This document shows positions 51,689-59,940 of a stretch of 64,000 nt of DNA, piece after piece (position 1 is the first letter of the stretch; each line of letters starts with the position of its first letter). The notes under the pieces are model-generated. The model saw only the letters and a program-made list of their open reading frames with translations. It had not been told where the DNA came from and did no database searches. The translations under genes were made by a program, and so were the position numbers. Source of the stretch: RGIG2134 sp964461115 (GTDB taxonomy: Bacteria; Cyanobacteriota; Vampirovibrionia; Gastranaerophilales; Gastranaerophilaceae); NCBI GenBank assembly GCA_964461115.1, contig CAYWSX010000001.1, positions 248,001 through 312,000 on the forward strand, given 5' to 3'.

Positions 51689-51960
51689 ATTTAGATGACA
51701 AATTAAACAAATTAAAGTACAATTGTGATACGGTTTCCCACCTTACACCGTACCCGCCGGAATGCCTGGAGTGTAAAAGTAAAATTTGCTCAACAGTTTG
51801 CCCGGCAGGAGTGTATGAATGGGATGTCGAAAATAAAAAATTGATAGTAAATTATGAAAACTGCCTCGAATGCGGCGCCTGCAAAATTGTTTGCGAAAAA
51901 AAATGCATTAAGTGGGAATATCCGCGCTCAGGCAAAGGTGTTACTTTTAAACACGGGTAA
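51685..51960 (+). CDS. fixX: FixX-like ferredoxin
   Basis: A 91-residue iron-sulphur protein. The FixX core is clear: TVCPAGVYEWDVENKK, ENCLECGACKIVCEKKC and the C-terminal WEYPRSGKGVTFKHG. It has two Cys groups: Cys27, 30, 35, 39 and Cys60, 63, 66, 70. Classical FixX has only the later parts; here CLECKSKICSTVC adds a Cys group that could hold an extra cluster. It would pass electrons from FixC to quinone at the membrane. It overlaps fixC by four bases and is followed after ten bases by the RWYD protein. Confidence 0.9.
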   Translation: MNLDDKLNKLKYNCDTVSHLTPYPPECLECKSKICSTVCPAGVYEWDVENKKLIVNYENCLECGACKIVCEKKCIKWEYPRSGKGVTFKHG

Positions 51961-51970
51961 GGAGGCATTT

Positions 51971-52357
51971 ATGAGAGAAGAATATTACGATAACAGACGC
52001 TGGTACGATCGCGACCCACTGCTTTCAAAGTCAATGAAGACTTTGGAAAATTCAGACGACGAAACACAAATCAAAGTCGCATTAAATTTAATTAAGATTA
52101 TCATTGAACACAATATTTCATCAAACGAGTTTGAAGCAGTCGGCGACATCCTGTCTGCCGTTGAAGAAGGCACGGAAGCGCGCGGAAATGCACGCTGGTA
52201 TGATATCGACAAAACAGTAAGAACGGCAATCAACATGCTCGAGAATTCATCGGCTCACATTCAAAATATTGCGGCAAAAGAAATTGCGAAAATGGTTGTG
52301 GACAAAATTAAAGAAAATAAAGACGACGACATCGACATCGACGAAAACGAAGAATAA
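51971..52357 (+). CDS. Two-module RWYDxDP protein, second paralogue
   Basis: A 128-residue soluble protein with the same module plan as the protein at 10530. RWYDRDP begins at residue 10 and RWYDIDK at 75, each followed by two helices (LLSKSMKTLENSDDETQIKV; TVRTAINMLENSSAHIQNIA). In the second module the Pro is replaced by Lys. The tail is acidic (DDDIDIDENEE). GGAGG lies before the ATG, ten bases after fixX, so it belongs to the fixC-fixX unit. Tandem terminators follow. No function is known; a helical-repeat scaffold is likely. Confidence 0.75.
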   Translation: MREEYYDNRRWYDRDPLLSKSMKTLENSDDETQIKVALNLIKIIIEHNISSNEFEAVGDILSAVEEGTEARGNARWYDIDKTVRTAINMLENSSAHIQNIAAKEIAKMVVDKIKENKDDDIDIDENEE

Positions 52358-52362
52358 TACCC

Positions 52363-52387
52363 AAAAAGCGTACGTGAGGCGCTTTTT
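52363..52387 (+). terminator. Terminator of the fix unit
   Basis: AAAAAGCG pairs with CGCTTTTT around a nine-base loop, immediately downstream of the RWYD stop, followed by TATA. Confidence 0.6.
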
Positions 52388-52404
52388 ATAGGTTTAGAAA
52401 AATT

Positions 52405-52430
52405 AAAACCTCTGAATTATCAGAGGTTTT
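52405..52430. terminator. Bidirectional terminator
   Basis: AAAACCTCTGA pairs with TCAGAGGTTTT around ATTA, with Ts on both strands after the stem. It lies between the convergent RWYD gene and the coiled-coil gene and can serve both. Confidence 0.85.
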
Positions 52431-53648
52431 TTATTCTGTATCAGATTTAACCAGTTCACCAAGTTTATCGGTTTTTTCTGACAATGTCTTTTTATATGTC
52501 TTGTAATTGTCTATACGAGCTTTTTTAATCTCATATTCACCTGCAAAATCGAGTAATTTTTCAAAGTTAAGAGCACATTTTTTAAGCTTAGGATCACTCT
52601 CAATCTCTTTTTTTAGTTTTTCTCTTTCTTTTTGGAATTTTTCTGCTTGTTTTTCGTATTCCTGCCATTCTTTTTTGACTTCTTCTTTATGCGGGTTGTC
52701 TATCATTTCGCCCTTGTCGTTCATAATTTTGTCCGGCATCATTTCATAATCAGCTTTGTATTTTTCAGCCAGATTCTTCGCGTCAGCATGTGTTGAAACC
52801 GCCTTGTTAAATTCATGAAGCTTATCCTGTTGTTCTGTATTGAGCTCCTTATTCATCATCTCAGTTGACTCGTCTTCGAGTTTAGCAAGCTCTTTTTTCT
52901 GTTTTGACAAAGATTTAACATCTGAAGACAGCTTGTCTATCTGCGTATCAATCGTTCTTTCCATTTGCTTGCCTGATTTATATTGATCCTTAATTGCGTC
53001 TGTAACTTTACCGTCTTCTTCAAGCAAACTAATTGCGTTATCCAGGCTGCCGGATACACCATTATTAACAAAAGGCATGCCTTCTTCCGCAACATCAATT
53101 ATTTTACCTGTTTCATTCGGCAATTTAGCTTGTTCTGAAAATTGTTCAAAAAGTTTTGCCAAAGGGTTTTCGTTACTTATATTGGAGCCTTCAAGAAAAT
53201 TCGTTCCTTGGGTCTGGACACCTTGAATACCTTGAGACTGCCCGACAGAACCGGCAGAAAGTCCGCCCAATAAACCACCCAATGCCGGCAAAATCATACT
53301 TGCAACATTTACACCTTTTATGAAATTTATGTCTTTTTGGCTGTATCCGTTACACCCGCCGCCAAAGCCAAAATTTCCAAAAATTTGCTGCCCGCCGCCT
53401 ACCGGAAAATTAATTCGCCCTGCTTGACTATTGCCTGTCAACGGCATGCCTGAAAGTTGCTGAAATTCAGCTATAGCCTGGTCAGCCGTTTTTGTTTGCC
53501 CCGAAAGCGGCAAATTATTACCCATTGTTAATCGCGCCTGCTGAATAGCTAAATTTGCCTGTCCGCTTAATGAAGCACTACCCTGGGAATGCATTGCCAT
53601 AAGCTGATTTATATTATTTGAACTATTTAAAAGAAATTTGTTATTCAT
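52431..53648 (-). CDS. Large hypothetical protein with Gly/Gln-rich N terminus and coiled coil
   Basis: A 405-residue protein of no known family. Residues 1-110 are rich in Asn, Gln, Ser and Gly (MNNKFLLNSSNNINQLMAMH) and include a Gly-rich block (GNFGFGGGCNG). A short hydrophobic segment follows (VASMILPALGGLLGGLSAG). Residues 185-400 are charged and strongly coiled-coil (DKLSSDVKSLSKQKKELAKL). No signal peptide is visible. The frame is open to 53747, but a GAG-containing site precedes the ATG at 53648. An unusual N terminus of this type is seen in proteins exported by specialised routes; that is an inference. Probably a single gene with its own promoter. Confidence 0.65.
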   Translation of the reverse strand: MNNKFLLNSSNNINQLMAMHSQGSASLSGQANLAIQQARLTMGNNLPLSGQTKTADQAIAEFQQLSGMPLTGNSQAGRINFPVGGGQQIFGNFGFGGGCNGYSQKDINFIKGVNVASMILPALGGLLGGLSAGSVGQSQGIQGVQTQGTNFLEGSNISNENPLAKLFEQFSEQAKLPNETGKIIDVAEEGMPFVNNGVSGSLDNAISLLEEDGKVTDAIKDQYKSGKQMERTIDTQIDKLSSDVKSLSKQKKELAKLEDESTEMMNKELNTEQQDKLHEFNKAVSTHADAKNLAEKYKADYEMMPDKIMNDKGEMIDNPHKEEVKKEWQEYEKQAEKFQKEREKLKKEIESDPKLKKCALNFEKLLDFAGEYEIKKARIDNYKTYKKTLSEKTDKLGELVKSDTE

Positions 53649-53959
53649 AACTCGCTCTTGTTGCGTATATAATATATAACAATTATATATAAATAAAATT
53701 GCGTCAAAAACGCCCGAAACATGATTTTTAAGGTCACATTCAGGCATGATTGGCTCAGTAAGAGCGTTTATGTTGTTAAGTTATATTAAGATGCAGCCCG
53801 CTGTTCTTTATCTTCATCCAACCCAAACCTACTACGGTTCCAACACCGAAAATCAGATCCCTGAATATAGTGTTTAGGGTGACAGCCGGCTGCAATTATA
53901 TTATTGCCCTTTTAAGAGACAAAAACATTCACAATTCAGATAATACTTTATGCCAATAT
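53649..53959. other. Intergenic region with a diverged palindromic element
   Basis: These 311 bases hold the promoter of the coiled-coil gene and an element with 12-base terminal inverted repeats (53793-53804 and 53882-53893). No credible gene. Confidence 0.6.
53793..53893. repeat. Palindromic element with terminal inverted repeats
   Basis: GCAGCCCGCTGT and ACAGCCGGCTGC are inverted copies at 11 of 12 positions and enclose about 77 bases. Inside, CCCTGAA pairs with TTTAGGG (53859-53865, 53873-53879) and is followed by GTGAC, as in copy A at 17055-17085. It looks like a degenerate member of the same repeat group. Confidence 0.55.
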
Positions 53960-55045
53960 TTAGGCTATTATTTCAGCAACGATTAAATCACCCATTTTAG
54001 CTGTTCCGACCAGGGTTTCAGAATCCGAATTCAATATATCTTTCGTTCTGTATCCTTTTTGAAGAACCGATTTTACTGCATTTTCAATATCGATATAAAT
54101 ATCATTTAAACCAAAACTGTATTTCAACATCATTGCAGCAGAAAGTATCGTAGCGATAGGGTTAACAACATCCTGCCCGCGCAAATCAGGCGCAGAACCG
54201 TGAATAGGCTCATACATTCCAATTTTACCGTCGGAAAGACTCGCAGAAGGAAGCATACCCAAGGAACCCGCCAGCATGGAAGCTTCATCCGATAAAATAT
54301 CACCGAAAATATTGCCCGTAACCATAACATCAAACTGCTTAGGCGCCCTGATTAACTGCATAGCCGCATTATCAACATACATATGAGAAAGTTCAACCTC
54401 AGGATATTCTTTTCCTATGCGATCCATAACCTCGCGCCACAACCTCGATACATCAAGCACATTTGCTTTATCAACCGAACAAAGTTTTTTACCGCGCTTC
54501 ATTGCAGCCTGAAAAGCAACGTGAGCAATACGCTCAATCTCGCTTTCCTTATAAATCATATTATTGTATCCGACTTTTTCACCGTCAACTTCTTCAATTC
54601 CGCGCGGAGTGCCGAAATAAACGTCACCTGTCAACTCACGCACTATCATAATATCTACACCTGAAACTATTTCGGGTTTTAACGGCGAAGACGCCGTCAA
54701 TTCATCATACACTATTGCTGGGCGCAAATTTGCAAACAGATTCAATTCTTTTCGTATACCCAAGAGTGCTTTCTCGGGGCGCACAGCAGGAGGAAGCGAA
54801 TCATATTTCCAATCTCCGACAGCGCCGAGCAGGACAGCATCAGACTCCTTACAGATATCAATTGTTTCTTGAGGCAGAGGCGTTTGAAACTTATCGTAAG
54901 CACATCCGCCTATTAATGCCGATTTATATTCAAAATCGATTCCATATTTTTGGCTTACAGCGTCAAGAACTTTTACAGCCTCTCTAACAATCTCAGGTCC
55001 TATTCCATCTCCGCCCAAAAGAGCAATTTTATATGAATCTGCCAT
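53960..55045 (-). CDS. leuB: 3-isopropylmalate dehydrogenase
   Basis: LeuB oxidises and decarboxylates 3-isopropylmalate to 2-oxoisocaproate with NAD, the penultimate step to leucine. The 361 residues match the family. Seen: IALLGGDGIGPEIVREAVKV, AVLLGAVGDWKYD, IRKELNLFANLRPA, VRELTGDVYFGTPRG, HMYVDNAAMQLI, VTGNIFGDILSDEASMLAGS and GMYEPIHGSAPDLRGQDVVN. GGAG precedes the ATG. leuD lies two bases upstream on the same strand; leuC is not in the window. Confidence 0.96.
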   Translation of the reverse strand: MADSYKIALLGGDGIGPEIVREAVKVLDAVSQKYGIDFEYKSALIGGCAYDKFQTPLPQETIDICKESDAVLLGAVGDWKYDSLPPAVRPEKALLGIRKELNLFANLRPAIVYDELTASSPLKPEIVSGVDIMIVRELTGDVYFGTPRGIEEVDGEKVGYNNMIYKESEIERIAHVAFQAAMKRGKKLCSVDKANVLDVSRLWREVMDRIGKEYPEVELSHMYVDNAAMQLIRAPKQFDVMVTGNIFGDILSDEASMLAGSLGMLPSASLSDGKIGMYEPIHGSAPDLRGQDVVNPIATILSAAMMLKYSFGLNDIYIDIENAVKSVLQKGYRTKDILNSDSETLVGTAKMGDLIVAEIIA

Positions 55046-55047
55046 TT

Positions 55048-55548
55048 CTATACTCCTAATTTATTTTTAGTGTAATTTATCAGCCCGCCTTGAGAAATTA
55101 AATTTTGTATTTCTTTAGGGTAAGCGCTACATTGGTATTCCTTGCCTGTAGTGATATTGCGGAGCAAACCTTCATCTAAATCAACTTCAATTTCATCCCC
55201 TTTTGAGCATTCATCTGAAAATTGAGGGTGCTCTAAAATCGGCAACCCAATATTTATAGCATTTCTGAAGAAAATTCTTGCAAAAGATTTTGCAATTACA
55301 ATGCTCACACCACTTGCCTTGATTGCGATTGGGGCATGCTCCCGAGATGAACCGCAGCCAAAATTTTCACCTGCAACAATCACATCATTTTTTTTGACCT
55401 CTGAAGCGAACTTTTCATCCAAATCTTCCATACAATGTGAAGCCAATTCATCTGCATTTGATGTGTTCAAATACCTTGCCGGGATTATAACATCGGTGTC
55501 GACATTATCTCCATATTTCCATGCATTTCCTCTTAAAAGATGATTCAT
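55048..55548 (-). CDS. leuD: 3-isopropylmalate dehydratase small subunit
   Basis: LeuD pairs with LeuC to isomerise 2- to 3-isopropylmalate in leucine synthesis. The 166 residues match the short (archaeal-type) class. Seen: VDTDVIIPARYLN, VAGENFGCGSSREHAPIAIK, IAKSFARIFFRNAINIGLPI and DLDEGLLRNITTGKEY. GGAGTTTTGAT precedes the ATG. It is the first gene of a leuD-leuB pair. The large subunit leuC would have to be elsewhere. Confidence 0.94.
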   Translation of the reverse strand: MNHLLRGNAWKYGDNVDTDVIIPARYLNTSNADELASHCMEDLDEKFASEVKKNDVIVAGENFGCGSSREHAPIAIKASGVSIVIAKSFARIFFRNAINIGLPILEHPQFSDECSKGDEIEVDLDEGLLRNITTGKEYQCSAYPKEIQNLISQGGLINYTKNKLGV

Positions 55549-55671
55549 ATCAAAACTCCATTTACAAAACTTTCTTTTTGTATTATATAATAAACAGATA
55601 TCAGTTATACAATAGGATTTTTAAAAATGTTAAAAACTTTATTAAACAAGCTTACAAAACAGGAGGAAAAA

Positions 55672-55869
55672 ATGATGGAAACTATCGGACAATCCGCAGG
55701 ACAAATCTGGGAATACTTGAACAGCAATGGTGAAGTATCATTATCAAAAATGAGAAAAGATCTTGATCTTGAAAGCAATTTTGCTGAAATGGGTCTTGGA
55801 TGGCTCGCAAGAGAAGACAAAATTGAAATGTTCAGAAAAGGTTCTCACACAAAAGTAAGACTCAGATAA
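55672..55869 (+). CDS. Small winged-helix protein (DUF2582-like)
   Basis: A 65-residue protein with a winged-helix core: SAGQIWEYLNSNGEVSLSKM, RKDLDLESNFAEMGLGWLAR and the wing FRKGSHTKVRLR. The closest family I recognise is DUF2582, small DNA-binding-like proteins of unknown role. The frame extends to 55627, but AGGAGG lies five bases before the ATG at 55672, which decides the start. It is divergent from leuD and followed by its own terminator. Confidence 0.8.
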   Translation: MMETIGQSAGQIWEYLNSNGEVSLSKMRKDLDLESNFAEMGLGWLAREDKIEMFRKGSHTKVRLR

Positions 55870-55884
55870 TTCTGATATTTTAAC

Positions 55885-55920
55885 AAAAACCGCTCTTAGT
55901 TAATCTCAGAGCGGTTTTTT
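55885..55920 (+). terminator. Rho-independent terminator
   Basis: CCGCTCT pairs with AGAGCGG, extended by an A/T clamp (AAAAA with TTTTT), around an eleven-base loop, and followed by Ts. It closes the DUF2582 gene. Confidence 0.85.
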
Positions 55921-55988
55921 TAATGTTAGGATTTTATTCTTTTTTATACTACAATTAATAGCAAACACTAAAATTAGAGGAAATATCG

Positions 55989-57212
55989 ATGGAAACAACT
56001 GAAAAAATTGTTATTAAACCCGAATTCATAAATCAGGCAGAATTTATTGCAAGAGGAACCGAAATTCTTCCTGACGGAGTAATGGGGCTGGCACATAAAC
56101 TGCAACAATCACAAGAAACAGGCAAGCCGCTCAGAGTAAAGCTGGGAATGGATCCTACGCGCCCAGATTTGCACCTCGGGCATACGGTTGTAATGCGCAA
56201 ACTCAGAGAATTTCAAAAACTCGGACACAAAATTATTTTAATCGTCGGCGGCGCAACTGCAATGGTAGGCGACCCATCGGGTAAATCTGATACCCGTCCG
56301 AGCCTCACAAAAGAACAAGTGGAATACAATGCAAACACATATTTTGAGCAAATGTCCAAAGTTGTAGATATTGAAAAAGCTGAAATCCTAAACAACGCAG
56401 ACTGGCTTCATAAAATGCAGCTTACAGACCTTTTAAAGCTGGCATCTCAGGTTACAGTCGCTCAGATGATGACTCGCGACGACTTCAAAAAACGCTATGA
56501 TGAAGCAAAACCAATTGCAATACATGAATTTTTCTACCCGCTTATGCAGGCTTACGATTCAGTTGAAATTGACTCTGATATTGAACTTGGCGGAACAGAC
56601 CAAAGGTTTAATATACTTCTCGGGCGCGATATCCAATCTGCATATGGATTAGAAAAATCTCAAATGGCTATGTTGCTTCCTCTTTTAGAAGGAACTGACG
56701 GAATTGTTAAAATGTCAAAATCATATCCTGAACACTGCATTTCAATTACAGAAGAGCCTAAGGATATGTATGGAAAACTTATGTCTATCCCTGACAATTT
56801 AATTGCGCGCTATTTCCTATTATTGACTGATATTTCAACAGAAGAAATTAAAGAAATTGAGCAAAAAATTCAAACAGATAATCCTCGTGATACTAAAATG
56901 AAGCTCGCATACACAATTACAGCAGAATACCATGGCGAAGAGGCAGCACAAGCTGCGCAAAACGAATTCATTAACGTAGTACAGAACAAAGGTGTTCCGT
57001 CAGATATTCCGTCTTTTGAACTAAATGGCGAAAAACCTTTGTTGGACTTACTTGTGAAACTAAACTTCACTGCGTCTAAGGGTGAAGCAAAACGCCTTGT
57101 TCAACAAGGGGCAGTAAAATTTGAAAACCGGAAAATTTCTGATATTAATATGACAATGAATCAACCGGGTGTATTGCAAGCGGGTAAAAGAAAGTTCGTA
57201 AAACTTATTTAA
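55989..57212 (+). CDS. tyrS: Tyrosyl-tRNA synthetase
   Basis: TyrS charges tRNA-Tyr. The 407 residues are of the longer bacterial TyrRS type, with an N-terminal Rossmann fold (HLGH at 62-65), GGATAMVGDPSGKSDTRPSL, the tyrosine-binding region, KMSKS at 241-245, and a C-terminal S4 RNA-binding domain from about 345 (KGEAKRLVQQGAVKFENRKI). AGAGG precedes the ATG. No T-box leader is seen in the 66-base gap upstream. Confidence 0.96.
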   Translation: METTEKIVIKPEFINQAEFIARGTEILPDGVMGLAHKLQQSQETGKPLRVKLGMDPTRPDLHLGHTVVMRKLREFQKLGHKIILIVGGATAMVGDPSGKSDTRPSLTKEQVEYNANTYFEQMSKVVDIEKAEILNNADWLHKMQLTDLLKLASQVTVAQMMTRDDFKKRYDEAKPIAIHEFFYPLMQAYDSVEIDSDIELGGTDQRFNILLGRDIQSAYGLEKSQMAMLLPLLEGTDGIVKMSKSYPEHCISITEEPKDMYGKLMSIPDNLIARYFLLLTDISTEEIKEIEQKIQTDNPRDTKMKLAYTITAEYHGEEAAQAAQNEFINVVQNKGVPSDIPSFELNGEKPLLDLLVKLNFTASKGEAKRLVQQGAVKFENRKISDINMTMNQPGVLQAGKRKFVKLI

Positions 57213-57350
57213 ATTCGAGTTTAATACTCTTGTGTAAATTTTTGTAAAAATAGTAAATCGGAAAATATATTAAATCTTTTTGACTTGAATAGTGTTATAT
57301 TAGATGAATAAAGCTATGTTTCATTTAAATAGCTTAAAAAGGAAAGAAAG

Positions 57351-58502
57351 ATGGAAAATATAGTATCTGGTATCACTGAAAATTGGAAAAGTGTGCAAAA
57401 ATTAATTGAAATTGCAGACATAACAACAGATTTTAAGTATCTACTGCGAGATTTGCCATATAGGGCTTGTTATATGCTCCCTATAACGTGCTGCGCAATT
57501 ATTGAACTTAATCAAGAAGAATCAAAACTGGACTTTGACCTTAATTACAGCGAAGTACAAACCAAAGATTATCCGGTTAAAGAATTTCTTGAAGAACAAT
57601 ATGATTTAATTTCCTCACTAAAAACACGTCTCACAATGAAGACATTTGATGAATTCAGTATAATTGTTGAGCCTTTAAAATTAGACACCTTGTCACCTGT
57701 TTATTTACTGATTGGTGCAGATGAAATACAGCTAAAAAATCCCCTGGTAGAAGTAAGTTTTAATCTCATTGCAAAAACTATTTGCGACTGTTATGAGTTT
57801 AACAAGCATAAGGATGCGACTAAAGGTTACAATCTACTCATTCGCAAATTCGCACATGAAATAAAATGCCCGTTAAATTCAATTTATCAGCAATCACAAG
57901 AATTTAAACAGCAAGACTCGTTGTCTCTTGAATCCATTCAAAGTATTCAATATGCTTCTTCTCATGTAATAGATTTGATAGATGAAATCTTATACAAAGA
58001 AACTGATAGTGATTTTATTGATTACACAAAGCCAAATAAGTCGTGGTTCAATGCAAAAAAAGCGCTTGAAGATACGTTTCGAACAATGCATTCTATAATG
58101 AAAGAAAAAAACATTGATATTTCTTACAAAAATATTGATACAGAAATTTATGCAGATGTGAAAATGTTCAGACAGGTTGTTTATAATTTGGCAAACAATG
58201 CCTTAAAATTTGCTTGGGAAAACTCTGATATAGAGGTCATTTCCTATATCTCTGACAACAAATACTGGTTTGAAGTAAGGAATCAAGGCGAGTCAATTAA
58301 CAGTCAGGAAAAAGAATATATTTTTGAAGCAGGGAAACAAGGCAAACAAGCCTTAGAAAATAATATCAAAGGCAAAGGCTTAGGTCTTGCAATATGTAAA
58401 CAAATTGCAAACTCCCATGGCGGAGATATCATCTGTAACAATGATATTGAAAGCGAAACAACATTTATTGTTTCTATTTCTTACGAGAATACTCGTTTTT
58501 AA
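57351..58502 (+). CDS. Orphan sensor histidine kinase
   Basis: A 383-residue cytoplasmic histidine kinase. The N-terminal half (1-155) is a GAF-like sensor with no membrane segment. The phosphoacceptor His169 lies in FAHEIKCPLN. The ATP-binding domain has the N box NLANNALKFAWENS and a late G box GKGLGLAICKQIANSHGGDI. No response regulator is adjacent, so its partner is elsewhere. AAGGAAAGAAAG precedes the ATG. Its 3' end overlaps the 3' end of the convergent OPA transporter gene by 29 bases. The signal is unknown. Confidence 0.9.
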   Translation: MENIVSGITENWKSVQKLIEIADITTDFKYLLRDLPYRACYMLPITCCAIIELNQEESKLDFDLNYSEVQTKDYPVKEFLEEQYDLISSLKTRLTMKTFDEFSIIVEPLKLDTLSPVYLLIGADEIQLKNPLVEVSFNLIAKTICDCYEFNKHKDATKGYNLLIRKFAHEIKCPLNSIYQQSQEFKQQDSLSLESIQSIQYASSHVIDLIDEILYKETDSDFIDYTKPNKSWFNAKKALEDTFRTMHSIMKEKNIDISYKNIDTEIYADVKMFRQVVYNLANNALKFAWENSDIEVISYISDNKYWFEVRNQGESINSQEKEYIFEAGKQGKQALENNIKGKGLGLAICKQIANSHGGDIICNNDIESETTFIVSISYENTRF

Positions 58503-59856
58503 GCAGGATTATACAAATAGCGATACAAATGACAGCTGACGCTACCCAGAAACCAACTGCGCCGTTCCAGCCCATTTTATCTACAACGTATCCTGTGCCC
58601 ATAGACGAAATAACTGCACCAAGATAACCAAACACGCCGGTAAATCCTGTCGCCGCAGAAGCAACTTTTTTCGAACTTGCTTCAATTGCACACAAACCGC
58701 CGATTAACATCTGAGGTCCGCCTGTAAAAAAGCCGATAGCACCTGCAAACACAAAATCAAGCCAGTTCATTGTATTCGGTGTAAGGGCAAGACCTAAAAT
58801 ACTTCCTACAACCCCTAAAAGATAAATAATATTTACAGGAGCGCGTTTACCCTTAAATACTGTATCTGAAATAGTTCCGGAAGCTAAAACACCAGCAATA
58901 CCGCACCCGGCAAGCACACTTAATTTTGTCGAAGCCATTGCAAGAGAATTACCCTTGTCTTCAACTAAGTATTTAACAAGCCAATCTTCTGTCCCGTATC
59001 GAATTACATATACGAAAACATAAGAGATAGCCAAAAGCCACATTATCTTATTACACAAAATGCTTTCTTTATAAACTTGGAAATAACTTCTGTTATCTTC
59101 TTCTGCTTCGGCACATTCTGCACTCACAGAACCTTTATATATTTCAATATTAGGAAGACCTATAGACTCAGGCTTATCTCTTAGACGATTATAGAGCCAA
59201 AAAGAGGTAATAACACACAAAATAGAAGGGATTAAAAAAGCACCTTTCCAGCCAAAATGCTGAATCGACCAGCTTGACAATAATACGCTGACCATAATCC
59301 CAAATTGGTGAGAAGTCGACCACAAAGCCCATATACGTCCTCTTTCGGGATTAGAATACCAATTTGCAAGTGATTTTGCAATCGGAGGAAAACCTCCTGA
59401 TTGAAACCAGCCATTAGCACCCCAGAAGAACACCAATAGCCAGAGCAAAACAGCAGCAGAAGGCAGCCCGAAAAACGTTGCCTGCCCCGGTGTGATAAAA
59501 ATTGCACTTGCCAAAAAACAAAGGTTCGCAATCGCGGACAGCAAGAGTGCGGTAGGCATAAATTTTCTTACATCAGAAGTATCTGAAATGATTCCGTTAA
59601 CAAACTTACCAAAGCCGTACGTTAAATACAAAGCAGAGCCCAATAATCCCAACTCGGTATTTGTATATCCTAAATCCTGCGCCATATCAGGCATAGCTAC
59701 AGCCAGGTTCTTTTTAACAAAGTGAAAAACTATGTATCCGATAAAACATGCATAAAAAATACGCCATCTGTAATGCTTGTACGTACTTTTTATTTCTGTT
59801 TCGTCTTTTATAGGTTCTGCAAACGCAGGTTCTGCAAACGCTTTCAGTAAATTCAT
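58474..59856 (-). CDS. Organophosphate-type MFS transporter (UhpC/GlpT-like)
   Basis: A 460-residue twelve-helix transporter of the OPA family, which exchanges phosphate for sugar phosphates or glycerol 3-phosphate, or acts as a sensor (UhpC). Seen: FIGYIVFHFVKKNLAVAMPD, YTNTELGLLGSALYLTYGFG, WGANGWFQSGGFPPIAKSLA. The N terminus contains a duplicated pentapeptide AFAEPAFAEP, from a 15-base tandem duplication at 59813-59841. GAGG precedes the ATG at 59856; a GTG at 59862 falls inside the ribosome site. It faces the orphan kinase gene and overlaps its 3' end. Substrate not certain. Confidence 0.88.
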   Translation of the reverse strand: MNLLKAFAEPAFAEPIKDETEIKSTYKHYRWRIFYACFIGYIVFHFVKKNLAVAMPDMAQDLGYTNTELGLLGSALYLTYGFGKFVNGIISDTSDVRKFMPTALLLSAIANLCFLASAIFITPGQATFFGLPSAAVLLWLLVFFWGANGWFQSGGFPPIAKSLANWYSNPERGRIWALWSTSHQFGIMVSVLLSSWSIQHFGWKGAFLIPSILCVITSFWLYNRLRDKPESIGLPNIEIYKGSVSAECAEAEEDNRSYFQVYKESILCNKIMWLLAISYVFVYVIRYGTEDWLVKYLVEDKGNSLAMASTKLSVLAGCGIAGVLASGTISDTVFKGKRAPVNIIYLLGVVGSILGLALTPNTMNWLDFVFAGAIGFFTGGPQMLIGGLCAIEASSKKVASAATGFTGVFGYLGAVISSMGTGYVVDKMGWNGAVGFWVASAVICIAICIILLKNEYSRKK

Positions 59857-59940
59857 ACTCACCTCTATTAAATTCTGCCCGTGGCAGTCCTCTAATCTAA
59901 TGTTTCTAAAATAATTTTATCACAAATATTTATGCACTAT

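Noticed and set aside
55923..55988. T-box leader before tyrS
   Set aside because: Only 66 AT-rich bases are present, without the T-box sequence or stems.
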